A stretch of 7,449 nucleotides of DNA from Pseudomonadota bacterium (GCA_022567775.1 JADFGH010000105.1:1-7449); one strand, 5' to 3'. Positions 1 through 7,306 are shown, numbered from the stretch's first letter. The notes: a model not told the origin generated them from the sequence alone. Program-made: numbers and translations.

Positions 1-753
1 CGGGCAGTGACGGAAGACTCGCTCAAGAAGGTTGCGGCGGGCGCTGCGGCGGAGGGTGCGCCGATGCATATTCATATTGCGGAACAGCAGTGGGAGGTGG
101 ATCAGTGCAAGGAAGTTCATGGCATGCGACCCGTCGAATGGTTGCTCGATCAATGTGACGTCAATGAGCAATGGTGCCTTGTACACGCGACGCATATTGA
201 CGACGAGGAAATTGCGGCTATTGCCGATTGCGGCGCGGTGGTCTGCCTTTGCCCGAGTACGGAGGCAAATCTCGGTGACGGGTTGTTCCCATTGCAGCGC
301 TTTCTGCAGTGTCAGGGGCGCATTGCGATCGGCTCGGACAGTCATGTATCAATCAATCCCTTCGAGGAACTTCGCTGGCTTGAATACGGCCAGCGCCTGC
401 TTACGCAGAAGAGAAACATCGCGGCAATTCACCGCAGCCAGACCGGCCGCAGCCTGTTCGAACTTGCCGCCGAGGGTGGGGCATTGGCGACCGGGCAGGC
501 CGGCGGCCGGATCCGGACCGGGGACAACGCCGATCTGGTCGTCCTCGATGACGACAGCCCGATGCTGGTCGGGCACTCGACACGTTCCTTGCTGGACGCG
601 CTGGTGTTCTCCGGATTCACCTTGCCTATCGATCGCGTCATGGTTCGCGGCGAGTGGCTGGTTATCGATGGGCGACACAAGGATGTCGTTGAGGCGCGCG
701 CAGGTTATTCAGCAGTAGCGCGCAATTTATATCGTGATGAGATGGCGTCATGA
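1..753 (+). CDS. hutF: Formimidoylglutamate deiminase HutF, 3' part (5' end outside window)
   Basis: Cytoplasmic, metal-dependent amidohydrolase that converts N-formimino-L-glutamate to N-formyl-L-glutamate and ammonia, the fourth step of the five-step histidine pathway. The reading frame is open from base 1. The first in-frame GTG, at base 7, is not a credible start because family members are about 450 residues and only about 250 are present, so roughly 200 N-terminal residues, including the first metal-binding HxH region, lie upstream. Visible amidohydrolase marks are HIHIAEQ (bases 67-87), VHATH (181-195), the HutF-typical CPSTEANLGDG (from about base 250) and GSDSHV (331-348), whose Asp is the usual metal/catalytic aspartate. 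The C-terminus ends with the beta-sandwich segment typical of the superfamily (GDNADLVVLD, base 520 on). Its stop overlaps the hutC start by 4 bp. Identification is strong from these motifs and from the hut context; other guanine- or atrazine-type amidohydrolases are less likely. Confidence 0.93.
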   Translation, partial: RAVTEDSLKKVAAGAAAEGAPMHIHIAEQQWEVDQCKEVHGMRPVEWLLDQCDVNEQWCLVHATHIDDEEIAAIADCGAVVCLCPSTEANLGDGLFPLQRFLQCQGRIAIGSDSHVSINPFEELRWLEYGQRLLTQKRNIAAIHRSQTGRSLFELAAEGGALATGQAGGRIRTGDNADLVVLDDDSPMLVGHSTRSLLDALVFSGFTLPIDRVMVRGEWLVIDGRHKDVVEARAGYSAVARNLYRDEMAS

Positions 754-1505
754 GTGAACCAGCCAAGCCACGTTACCGGCAGCTAAAGGAACTCATTATC
801 GGGCAGATATCTGCCGGCGAGCTGCGGCCGCGCGACCGGGTGCCCTCGGAAAACGAACTGGTCGATGCGACTGGCGTCTCGCGAATGACTGCCAATCGCG
901 CACTGCGTGAACTTAATGATGAAGGTTATGTTGAACGCGTTGCCGGTGTTGGTACGTTTGTTTCAGACTTCAAAGCCGTGTCGCATGTGCTGGAGGTTCG
1001 AAACATCGCTGATGAAATCGAACGGCGCGGTCACAACCATACAGCGATTGTACTGGTGCAGGAAAAATCCGCCGCGGCCCCCGGCACAGCGCGGGCATTG
1101 CGCGTTGACGAAGGGACCGAGGTGTTTCACCTGGTTCTGATACATCACGAAAATGCGCTTCCGATCCAGGTCGAACACCGTTGCGTATTGATGGAGTTTG
1201 CACCGGATTGCCTGCAGCAGGACTTCACCGCAGTTACGCCGAGCGCTTACTTGAGCGCGATTTCACCGTTGCAGGAAGCAGAGCACGTGGTGCGCGCCGT
1301 GATGCCGGACGCTGAGATAAGGAACAGTCTTGAAATGGGCGACCATGAACCGTGTCTCGTCGTTTCACGGCGTACCTGGGCGCATGGCCGGCCGGTCAGT
1401 TTCGCGCGTCTCTACCACCCGGGCAGCCGTTACGAGCTGTCCGGACACTATGTACCACCGGGCACCGAGGCCTTCAGCCGTGCCGGAGAATATAACGATG
1501 AATAA
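750..1505 (+). CDS. hutC: Histidine utilisation repressor HutC (GntR family, UTRA effector domain)
   Basis: Transcriptional repressor of hut genes that, in the known family, binds operator DNA and is released by urocanate. It is 251 residues, the usual length. Residues about 6-72 form the GntR winged helix-turn-helix: [16 protein letters not shown] (30-37), recognition helix region [15 protein letters not shown] (41-55) and wing GVGTFV (66-71). Residues about 80-236 form the UTRA ligand-binding domain, with the HutC-like stretch from [13 protein letters not shown] (78-90) to SRYELSGHY (226-234). ATG at 750 overlaps the hutF stop as ATGA, with no strong Shine-Dalgarno sequence, which suggests translational coupling. 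The 3' end overlaps hutU by 8 bp. It lies inside the operon, so it is probably autoregulated through whatever operator lies upstream of the window. Assignment to HutC rather than another GntR/HutC-subfamily sugar regulator rests on both sequence and neighbours. Confidence 0.94.
   Translation: MSEPAKPRYRQLKELIIGQISAGELRPRDRVPSENELVDATGVSRMTANRALRELNDEGYVERVAGVGTFVSDFKAVSHVLEVRNIADEIERRGHNHTAIVLVQEKSAAAPGTARALRVDEGTEVFHLVLIHHENALPIQVEHRCVLMEFAPDCLQQDFTAVTPSAYLSAISPLQEAEHVVRAVMPDAEIRNSLEMGDHEPCLVVSRRTWAHGRPVSFARLYHPGSRYELSGHYVPPGTEAFSRAGEYNDE
1485..1488 (+). promoter_or_regulatory. Shine-Dalgarno (GGAG) that sets the hutU start
   Basis: GGAG lies 9 bases before ATG 1498, inside the last codons of hutC. 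It supports 1498 as the hutU start, rather than the in-frame ATG at 1330 deep inside hutC, which would add 56 residues foreign to urocanases. Confidence 0.7.
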
Positions 1506-3171
1506 CAAGGGTTCACGCACGATCAAGGCGCCGACTGGCACCAGGCTGCAGGCAAAAAGCTGGCAGACCGAGGCGCCACTGCGCATGCTCATGAATAATC
1601 TCGATCCGGAAGTGGCCGAGCGGCCGGAAGACCTCGTCGTATATGGCGGCATTGGCAAGGCGGCCAGGAACTGGGAATGTTTCGATGCCATTGTTGCAAA
1701 ACTTATCGAGCTGGAGAGCAACGAGACCTTGCTGGTCCAGTCCGGCAAGCCGGTCGGCGTCTTCAAGACACACGAAGATGCGCCCCGCGTTTTGATTGCC
1801 AACTCGAATCTCGTACCGGCATGGGCGAACTGGGAGCATTTTCGCGAGCTCGACAGGAAAGGCCTGATGATGTACGGGCAGATGACAGCGGGCTCGTGGA
1901 TCTACATCGGCAGCCAGGGCATTGTCCAGGGCACTTATGAGACCTTTGTCGAAATGGGCCGCCAGCATTACGGTGGTGACCTGTCCGGCAAATGGATTCT
2001 GACCGCCGGACTCGGCGGCATGGGTGGTGCACAACCGCTTGCCGCTACGATGGCCGGCGCATCGATGCTTGCCATTGAATGCCAGTCCGATCGCATCGAC
2101 AAACGCCTTGAAACGGGTTACCTGGATTGCCGTGCCGAGACGCTGGATGAGGCGCTGGCGCTGATCGACAAATCAGTTGCGGAGAACAACGCAGTTTCAG
2201 TTGGGCTGCTCGGTAATGTTGCAGAAATTCTTCCCGAGCTGGTGCAGCGTGGTGTTAAACCGGATGCATTGACGGACCAGACATCCGCGCACGATCCTGC
2301 CAACGGTTACCTGCCAATCGGCTGGAGCGTCGAAGAGTGGCTGGGCAAACGCTCCAGCGATCCCGATGCGGTCGCGGCTGCCGCGGTAAAGTCGATGTCC
2401 GTGCATGTCAAGGCGATGCTCGAGTTTCACAAGGCCGGCGTACCGACCTTCGATTACGGCAACAACATTCGCCAGGTTGCGTTCGATGACGGTGTGCAAA
2501 ACGCATTTGATTTTCCTGGATTTGTGCCGGCCTACGTGCGGCCATTGTTCTGTCGCGGGGTAGGGCCATTTCGCTGGGTCGCGCTGTCCGGCGATCCGCA
2601 AGACATTTACAAGACCGACCAGAAAGTCAAAGAGCTGATTCCCGATGACCCGCACCTGCACAAGTGGCTGGATGCCGCCCGCGAGCGGATTAAATTCCAG
2701 GGATTGCCGGCAAGAATTTGCTGGGTAGGCCTGGGGCAGCGTGACCGGCTCGGCCTGGCCTTCAACGAGATGGTCAGGAGCGGCGAACTCAAAGCACCGG
2801 TGGTCATCGGCAGGGATCACCTCGACAGCGGTTCCGTTGCCAGCCCGAACCGGGAGACCGAAGCCATGCGCGATGGATCCGATGCCGTGTCCGATTGGCC
2901 GCTGCTGAATGCGTTGCTGAGTACGGCCAGCGGCGCGACCTGGGTATCGCTGCACCATGGCGGCGGCGTGGGCATGGGCTACTCGCAGCACGCAGGCCTG
3001 GTCATCGTTTGCGATGGCAGCAAGGAGGCCGCTGCACGTATCAGCCGCGTTCTGTGGAACGATCCGGCGAGCGGCGTCATGCGGCACGCCGATGCCGGTT
3101 ACGAGGATGCTATCCGTTGTGCCGCGGAAAACGGTCTTGATCTGCCAATGATCAACGTGTCGAAGGGGTAA
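1498..3171 (+). CDS. hutU: Urocanate hydratase HutU
   Basis: Cytoplasmic NAD-dependent urocanase: converts urocanate to 4-imidazolone-5-propionate, the second step of histidine breakdown. The start at 1498 gives 557 residues, matching the bacterial family length of about 555-560, with a Shine-Dalgarno 9 bases upstream. Diagnostic stretches are [11 protein letters not shown] (49-59), [12 protein letters not shown] (81-92), [17 protein letters not shown] (125-141) and the glycine-rich NAD-binding segment [10 protein letters not shown] (171-180). DYGNNIRQ lies just before base 2475. The family signature [10 protein letters not shown] is at 400-409, whose Cys408 corresponds to the active-site cysteine (Cys410 in the Pseudomonas putida enzyme). 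All key elements are intact. It overlaps hutC by 8 bp and is followed by hutH after 4 bp, consistent with one transcript in which the enzymes that make and use urocanate (the HutC inducer) are adjacent. Confidence 0.98.
   Translation: MNNKGSRTIKAPTGTRLQAKSWQTEAPLRMLMNNLDPEVAERPEDLVVYGGIGKAARNWECFDAIVAKLIELESNETLLVQSGKPVGVFKTHEDAPRVLIANSNLVPAWANWEHFRELDRKGLMMYGQMTAGSWIYIGSQGIVQGTYETFVEMGRQHYGGDLSGKWILTAGLGGMGGAQPLAATMAGASMLAIECQSDRIDKRLETGYLDCRAETLDEALALIDKSVAENNAVSVGLLGNVAEILPELVQRGVKPDALTDQTSAHDPANGYLPIGWSVEEWLGKRSSDPDAVAAAAVKSMSVHVKAMLEFHKAGVPTFDYGNNIRQVAFDDGVQNAFDFPGFVPAYVRPLFCRGVGPFRWVALSGDPQDIYKTDQKVKELIPDDPHLHKWLDAARERIKFQGLPARICWVGLGQRDRLGLAFNEMVRSGELKAPVVIGRDHLDSGSVASPNRETEAMRDGSDAVSDWPLLNALLSTASGATWVSLHHGGGVGMGYSQHAGLVIVCDGSKEAAARISRVLWNDPASGVMRHADAGYEDAIRCAAENGLDLPMINVSKG
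3163..3168 (+). promoter_or_regulatory. Shine-Dalgarno (AAGGGG) for hutH
   Basis: AAGGGG formed by the last hutU codons lies 7 bases before ATG 3176. An earlier ATG at 3171 overlaps the hutU stop but hits a stop after two codons, so 3176 is the hutH start. Confidence 0.7.
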
Positions 3172-3175
3172 TGAT

Positions 3176-4705
3176 ATGAATCTCCTGGTCGATGGGGCAG
3201 AAGTATCCCTTGCAGTACTTCGCAAAGCCTGGGAAGCACCCTGCGAGGTGAAGCTCGGTGACAAGGCGCGCGTCCGGGTTGCCGCCGCGCAGGCAACAGT
3301 CGATGCCGTGATCGCTCATGGCGATCAGGTTTACGGCGTTAATACCGGCTTCGGACAACTTGCGCAGGTGCGTATCAGCGAGGATGAACTGGCGCACCTG
3401 CAGGGAAACCTGATCCGCTCGCATGCGGTCGGTGTTGGCGAGGTGCTGCCGGACGACATTGTTCGCCTGCTCATGACGATGAAAGTGATTGCGCTGGCAC
3501 AGGGTTACTCAGGCGTGAGGCCGCAACTCATCGATGCGATTTGTGACCTGATCAATAACGGCATCTATCCGTGTATCCCGTCGAAAGGTTCGGTTGGCGC
3601 CTCCGGCGACCTCGCGCCGCTTGCGCATATGTCCTGTGTCATTCTCGGCATTGGCGATGCACGCGTCGATGGCAAGACCATCCCGGCCGGCAAAGCCCTG
3701 GCCAAGGCGGGATTGCAGCCACTCGTACTTGCACCGAAGGAAGGGCTTGCACTGCTCAACGGCACCCAGGTGTCCACGGCGCTCGCACTTGCCGCGGCGT
3801 TTCGCACCGAACATGTGCTGGCGGCGGCGGTCACCGCGGGTGCGCTGTCAGCGGACGCGATCAAAGGCAGCGACACGCCCTTTGACGAGCGTATTCATGA
3901 GCTGCGCGGTCACGCGGGCCAGATCGCAGTCGCCGCATTACTCAGGCAACTGATGGATGGCAGCGATATTCGCGCCTCGCATGTCGATTGCGAAAGAGTC
4001 CAGGATCCCTATTCAATACGATGCCAGCCGCAGGTCGTCGGCGCCTGCCTGGATGTACTGACGCATGTGTGCGCCGTGTTGCAGACAGAGGCAAACGCGG
4101 TCACGGACAATCCGCTGGTATTCGCCGAGTCCGGATCGATCCTGTCTGGCGGCAATTTTCATGCGGAACCGGTTGCCCTGGCAGCCGATTACCTCGCACT
4201 GGCGATTGCGGAGATCGGCGCGTTATCCGAACGGCGCATCGCACTGTTAATTGACTCGCACATGAGCGGCTTGCCCGCATTCCTGGTTAAGGACAGCGGC
4301 CTTAATTCCGGTTTCATGATGGCCCAGGTCACCGCGGCCGCGCTCGCCTCCGAGAACAAGGCGCTGGCGCATCCGGCGAGCGTCGACAGTATCCCGACCT
4401 CTGCCAACCAGGAAGATCACGTCAGCATGGCGACCTTCGCGGCGCGGCGGCTTGCCGAGATGCTCGACAATGTCGCCAACATTGTGGCGATCGAACTGCT
4501 GGCAGCAGCGCAGGGCATCGAGTTCCATCATCCGCAGCAAAGCTCTGCGGCGCTCGAGAATGTCATCGGGCAGATTCGTGCCGTGTCGCCGGCTTATGAA
4601 AGTGACAGATCGCTGGCGCCGGATATACGGGAAGTTGCTGAATTAGTGAATGGCGGCTTCTTCGATGGGCCCGGCAGATCGATCTTGCCGAGTTACTCTG
4701 CATGA
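3176..4705 (+). CDS. hutH: Histidine ammonia-lyase HutH
   Basis: Cytoplasmic homotetrameric lyase of the MIO family that eliminates ammonia from L-histidine to give trans-urocanate, the first and committed pathway step. It is 509 residues, the typical length. The Ala142-Ser143-Gly144 triad within GSVGASGDLAPLAHM cyclises to the MIO electrophile and has the same numbering as the P. putida enzyme. Other active-site residues visible by position are Tyr53 (YGVNTGFG, 53-60), His83 (RSHAVG), Asn195 (LLNGTQ), Tyr279/Arg282 (DPYSIRCQPQ), Phe328 (GGNFHAEP) and Glu413 (NQEDHVSM). The residues after 200 are shifted by one from P. putida (Tyr280, Arg283, Phe329, Glu414). The His83/Glu413 set argues for a histidine rather than a phenylalanine or tyrosine substrate. 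The stop overlaps hutG by 4 bp (ATGA). Confidence 0.98.
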   Translation: MNLLVDGAEVSLAVLRKAWEAPCEVKLGDKARVRVAAAQATVDAVIAHGDQVYGVNTGFGQLAQVRISEDELAHLQGNLIRSHAVGVGEVLPDDIVRLLMTMKVIALAQGYSGVRPQLIDAICDLINNGIYPCIPSKGSVGASGDLAPLAHMSCVILGIGDARVDGKTIPAGKALAKAGLQPLVLAPKEGLALLNGTQVSTALALAAAFRTEHVLAAAVTAGALSADAIKGSDTPFDERIHELRGHAGQIAVAALLRQLMDGSDIRASHVDCERVQDPYSIRCQPQVVGACLDVLTHVCAVLQTEANAVTDNPLVFAESGSILSGGNFHAEPVALAADYLALAIAEIGALSERRIALLIDSHMSGLPAFLVKDSGLNSGFMMAQVTAAALASENKALAHPASVDSIPTSANQEDHVSMATFAARRLAEMLDNVANIVAIELLAAAQGIEFHHPQQSSAALENVIGQIRAVSPAYESDRSLAPDIREVAELVNGGFFDGPGRSILPSYSA

Positions 4706-5496
4706 CCGATGTTTTTGATTTCCGCGAAGGAAGTTCACCGTTGCTCGTCAGTATTCCGCACGACGGCCGCACGCTTCTGCCAGGACAGGCAGAGTGCATG
4801 ACTGATGCGGGTCGGGCATTGCCGGATACGGACTGGCACGTTCGCGAGCTGTATTCGTTCGTTGAAGATCTGGGAGCGAGTGTCATCGCGGCTAACTACT
4901 CCCGCTATGTGATCGATCTAAACCGCCCGCCGTCCGATGCATCACTTTACGAAAATCAGCTTGCAACCGGCCTGTGTCCACGCCAGACCTTTGCCGGGCA
5001 AGACATCTATCTGGACGGTGAATCCGTCAGTTCCAGGGAGCAGGAGACACGCGTCCAGGCATACTGGCAGCCGTATCACGACAGGATATTCGAGACGCTA
5101 AATCAACTAAAAGACCAATTCGGGTATGCCCTGCTTTGGGATGCACATTCGATCGCCGGCGAAGTCCCGCTGTTATTCGACGGTGTATTGCCGGATCTGA
5201 ACATTGGAACGAATGGGGGCGCTAGTTGTGCCACGGAGATCACGGCCGCAGTCGCCGCAGCAGCACAGGCATCGCCATATTCGTCCGTCACCAACGGGCG
5301 ATTTCGCGGTGGCCACATCACGCGCAGCTATGGCGCGCCCGAAGATGGTGTCCACGCCATGCAGCTGGAGCTGACGCAACAGAACTACATGGACCAAAAA
5401 AATCTGAGTTATGATGCCGAGCGTGCAGTCGGACTTGTCGACACAATAAAAAGCATGCTGCACGCATTCGAGACATCAGCGACACGCGGCACCTGA
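4702..5496 (+). CDS. hutG: N-formylglutamate deformylase (amidohydrolase) HutG
   Basis: Cytoplasmic hydrolase of the FGase family that splits N-formyl-L-glutamate into L-glutamate and formate, the last step of the five-step pathway and the partner of HutF. It is 264 residues, within the usual 260-270. Conserved stretches visible are VSIPHDG (16-22), PDTDWHVREL (41-50), RYVIDLNRPP (68-77), LWDAHSI (145-151), LNIGTNGG (166-173), GRFRGGHITRSYG (199-211) and MQLELTQ (220-226). The His and Asp/Glu residues in these motifs are the probable metal and substrate ligands. The ATG lies in an ATGA overlap with hutH and only a weak GAG precedes it, so translation is probably coupled. This protein is unrelated to the arginase-like formiminoglutamase also called HutG in some species; the presence of HutF agrees with the deformylase function. 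Confidence 0.96.
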   Translation: MTDVFDFREGSSPLLVSIPHDGRTLLPGQAECMTDAGRALPDTDWHVRELYSFVEDLGASVIAANYSRYVIDLNRPPSDASLYENQLATGLCPRQTFAGQDIYLDGESVSSREQETRVQAYWQPYHDRIFETLNQLKDQFGYALLWDAHSIAGEVPLLFDGVLPDLNIGTNGGASCATEITAAVAAAAQASPYSSVTNGRFRGGHITRSYGAPEDGVHAMQLELTQQNYMDQKNLSYDAERAVGLVDTIKSMLHAFETSATRGT

Positions 5497-5499
5497 TGC

Positions 5500-5506
5500 G
5501 AGGGGG
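5500..5506 (+). promoter_or_regulatory. Shine-Dalgarno (GAGGGGG) before the sulfite dehydrogenase
   Basis: GAGGGGG lies in the 16-bp gap after hutG, 6 bases before ATG 5513, and favours that start. A second in-frame ATG at 5561 has a weaker GAGG (5549-5552) 8 bases upstream and would shorten the Tat n-region by 16 residues, so it remains an alternative. Confidence 0.65.
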
Positions 5507-5512
5507 CGTTGG

Positions 5513-6826
5513 ATGACATCAAGGCGCGGTATACACCGGCTTTATGCCGAGGATCCGACGATGGCAGACCGTCAGCTATGGGGTCGCAAGGTCGATCCTG
5601 TGTCGCGCCGCGGATTCCTGCGTGGCAGCGGACTCGCCGCAATGTCGGCCGCCGTTGGCGCAAGCATCCCGTTCGCGAAGTTTATGCCGGGTGGCCTGAT
5701 TCCTGCGGCGCTGGCACAAAGCGACGAGCCATTTGCGTTGCCGGGCAAGTCCGGGCTCACCGTATTGAATGACCGGCCGGTCAACGCCGAAACACCGGCT
5801 CACCTGCTCGACGACAGGGTTACGCCGGCTGCCCGCCTTTTTGTGCGCAACAACGGCATACCGCCGGCGCAGCCGGCGCAGCCGGATCGGTGGACGTTCG
5901 AACTCACCGGCGAGTCCTGCGTAGAAGCAAAGTCGCTGACACTCGCCGAGCTCAAAGCGAATTTCGAACATCACACATTGCAGTTGCAGATCGAATGTGG
6001 CGGCAATGGTCGCTCGGAGTTTTATCCGCCCACGCCTGGCACTCAATGGACGACCGGTGCGATCGGCTGCCCCGAATGGACAGGTGTGCGGCTGAGGGAC
6101 GTGCTCGAGTATTGCGGTATCAAAGACGACGCCGTCTATGTCGCTTATGAAGGGGCCGACCTGCACTTGTCGGGCGACACCGCTAAACGGCCGATATCGC
6201 GCGGCGTGCCGCTGCACAAAGCGCTCGAAGATGAGTCGATGATCGTCTGGGCGATGAATGGCGAACCGCTGCCATTGTTGCACGGGTATCCGTTGCGAAT
6301 GTTGTGTGCGGGCTGGCCGGCATCGGTCAGCGGCAAATGGCTGACAAGAATCATGATCCGCGATCGCGTGCACGATGGCGAGAAGATGCTCGGGCAGTCC
6401 TACCGGGTACCTTGTAAACCGGTTGCTCCCGGGACATCCGTCGCGGATGAGGACATGTGCATTATCGAATCGATGCCGGTCAAATCGCTGATTACCTATC
6501 CGAAGTCAGGCGTATCGCATGCAGCCGGCGCACCGCTCGACATTCGCGGTCATGCCTGGGCGGGTGACCAGAGCGTTGCAGAAATTTTTACATCGATCGA
6601 CTTTGGCGCGACCTGGCAGGTGGCGAAAATCGAAAAAGCGGCGAACCGGCTCGCATGGCAGCACTGGTCGGCATCCGTTGATTTTCCGGAGCCCGGTTAC
6701 TACGAAGTCTGGGCGCGGGCAGTGGACAGCAACGGCAATTCGCAGCCGGTCATATTGCCGGGATGGAACCCGCGTGGCTATCTGAACAACGCCTGCCACC
6801 GCATCGCGGTGGGGGTCACGGCCTGA
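5513..6826 (+). CDS. Tat-exported molybdopterin sulfite dehydrogenase (SorA/SorT-like, sulfite oxidase family)
   Basis: Predicted periplasmic molybdenum-cofactor enzyme that oxidises sulfite to sulfate and passes electrons to a c-type cytochrome. It is 437 residues from ATG 5513, or 421 from the alternative ATG 5561. A twin-arginine signal, SRRGFLRG (31-38), is followed by a hydrophobic stretch and a likely cleavage after ALA (66-68), so the protein should be exported folded with its cofactor. The oxidoreductase Moco-binding domain spans about 85-290: RPVNAETP, LFVRNNG, and IECGGNGRS (160-168) with Cys162 as the expected Mo ligand, then AIGCPEWTGVRL, HGYPLRML and SGKWLTRI. The C-terminal Mo-co dimerisation domain spans about 315-434 (RGHAWAGD, DFGATW, YYEVWARAVD, WNPRGYLNN). 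No haem domain is fused. SoxC is a close alternative, but SoxC is normally followed by a large dihaem SoxD and other sox genes; here a small monohaem cytochrome follows by 2 bp. The exact substrate is inferred from the family. Confidence 0.87.
   Translation: MTSRRGIHRLYAEDPTMADRQLWGRKVDPVSRRGFLRGSGLAAMSAAVGASIPFAKFMPGGLIPAALAQSDEPFALPGKSGLTVLNDRPVNAETPAHLLDDRVTPAARLFVRNNGIPPAQPAQPDRWTFELTGESCVEAKSLTLAELKANFEHHTLQLQIECGGNGRSEFYPPTPGTQWTTGAIGCPEWTGVRLRDVLEYCGIKDDAVYVAYEGADLHLSGDTAKRPISRGVPLHKALEDESMIVWAMNGEPLPLLHGYPLRMLCAGWPASVSGKWLTRIMIRDRVHDGEKMLGQSYRVPCKPVAPGTSVADEDMCIIESMPVKSLITYPKSGVSHAAGAPLDIRGHAWAGDQSVAEIFTSIDFGATWQVAKIEKAANRLAWQHWSASVDFPEPGYYEVWARAVDSNGNSQPVILPGWNPRGYLNNACHRIAVGVTA
5863..5886 (+). 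repeat. 9-bp tandem repeat (GCCGGCGCA, about 2.7 copies) inside the sulfite dehydrogenase gene
   Basis: GCCGGCGCA at 5863-5871 and 5872-5880, then GCCGGA, encodes a PPAQPAQP stretch just after the LFVRNNG motif. It is in frame, so copy-number change would insert or delete PAQ units without a frameshift. It probably lies in a surface loop. Confidence 0.7.
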
Positions 6827-6828
6827 TC

Positions 6829-7182
6829 ATGAAAAGGAAGCTTCTGTTAACAGCACTCTTACTCTTGCCGGGCGCGGCGCTGCAGGCGGCTGAGATCGAC
6901 GAGGCGACCGGGCTGATCAGGAACCCGGGATGGGAGCTGGTGCGCATTCACTGCGGTGGCTGTCACTCCCATGCCACGGTCACGGGACAGCGGGCGGACC
7001 GCCAGACATGGCTGGGCATGATTCGCTGGATGCAGGCCACGCAGAACCTGTGGCAATTCGATGCGGCGACCGAGGCCCGGATCCTCGACTACCTCGCAGA
7101 AAACTACCCGCCACAGCCAAATCAACGCCGCGCGGCGATTCCGCCGGCTCTGCTTCCGCAACCCGATGCCCGAAGATTGTAG
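6829..7182 (+). CDS. Small secreted monohaem cytochrome c, likely electron acceptor of the sulfite dehydrogenase
   Basis: 117-residue precursor. The Lys/Arg-rich start (MKRK) and leucine-rich core with a probable cleavage after ALQA (17-20) form a Sec signal peptide, leaving a mature protein of about 97 residues in the periplasm. One haem c attachment motif, CGGCH (Cys42, Cys45, His46), is present. The axial sixth ligand is probably Met64 or Met68 in WLGMIRWMQ (61-69). ILDYLAENYPP (85-95) resembles the end of small class I cytochromes, and a Pro/Arg-rich tail follows. The chosen ATG lies 2 bp after the dehydrogenase stop; an upstream in-frame ATG at 6763 inside that gene would destroy the signal peptide. 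A GGGGG run lies 13 or more bases upstream, so initiation may be coupled. By position and size it corresponds to SorB or SorU subunits of sulfite dehydrogenases, though sequence homology to either could not be tested here. Confidence 0.85.
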   Translation: MKRKLLLTALLLLPGAALQAAEIDEATGLIRNPGWELVRIHCGGCHSHATVTGQRADRQTWLGMIRWMQATQNLWQFDAATEARILDYLAENYPPQPNQRRAAIPPALLPQPDARRL

Positions 7183-7190
7183 AAATGTCT

Positions 7191-7206
7191 CGTAGGAGCT
7201 CGCCCC
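7191..7206 (+). repeat. REP-like element, copy 1 (degenerate, TAGGAGC head)
   Basis: CGTAGGAGCTCGCCCC carries the TAGGAGC head (7193-7199) shared by two further elements downstream. The palindrome tail is degenerate and runs into the hairpin that starts at 7207. GTAGGAGC-headed palindromes are common extragenic repeats in several gammaproteobacteria. Confidence 0.45.
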
Positions 7207-7254
7207 CAATCCGCCCTCATTGTGGAATGTATGCGCAATGACGGGGGCGGATTG
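7207..7254 (+). terminator. Strong imperfect hairpin, possible terminator of the operon
   Basis: The left arm CAATCCGCCCTCATTG (7207-7222) pairs fully with 7236-7254 (CAATGA, a 3-nt CGG bulge, GGGCGGATTG): 16 base pairs, with a 13-nt loop at 7223-7235. It begins 25 bases after the cytochrome stop codon. The following ATCTTTAG is only weakly T-rich, so it could act as an intrinsic terminator, an mRNA 3'-end stabiliser, or part of the surrounding REP-like cluster. Confidence 0.5.
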
Positions 7255-7283
7255 ATCTTTAGCACGGTTGCCGAAACACAAGA

Positions 7284-7306
7284 AACGCCCACGGCCGGGC
7301 TCCTAT
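7284..7306 (-). repeat. REP-like element, copy 2 (inverted)
   Basis: Read on the minus strand it is ATAGGAGCCCGGCCGTGGGC followed by GTT: the TAGGAGC head (7299-7305), then a GCCC/GGGC stem with a 6-nt loop (7287-7300). Its head is opposite in orientation to copies 1 and 3. Confidence 0.55.

Noticed and set aside
7..9. GTG at 7 as the true start of hutF
   Set aside because: The frame is open to base 1 and the protein lacks about 200 N-terminal residues of the family, so the gene is cut by the window edge rather than starting here.
178..187. CCTTGTACAC as a HutC operator half-site
   Set aside because: It resembles the Pseudomonas hut operator only partly, has no matching second arm, and lies in conserved HutF codons (the VHATH motif). 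No convincing HutC operator was seen in the window.
1330..1497. Upstream in-frame extension of hutU to ATG 1330
   Set aside because: It would add 56 residues read from inside hutC that do not resemble urocanase. The start at 1498 has a Shine-Dalgarno and gives the normal 557 residues.
2197..3264. Long minus-strand open frame of 355 codons opposite hutU
   Set aside because: It is a shadow of a well-identified gene in GC-rich DNA and shows no recognisable domain. The same applies to minus-strand frames at 5576-6373 and 6859-7281.
6763..6828. Upstream in-frame ATG 6763 for the cytochrome
   Set aside because: It lies within the dehydrogenase coding region and would place 22 hydrophilic residues before a clear signal peptide starting at 6829.
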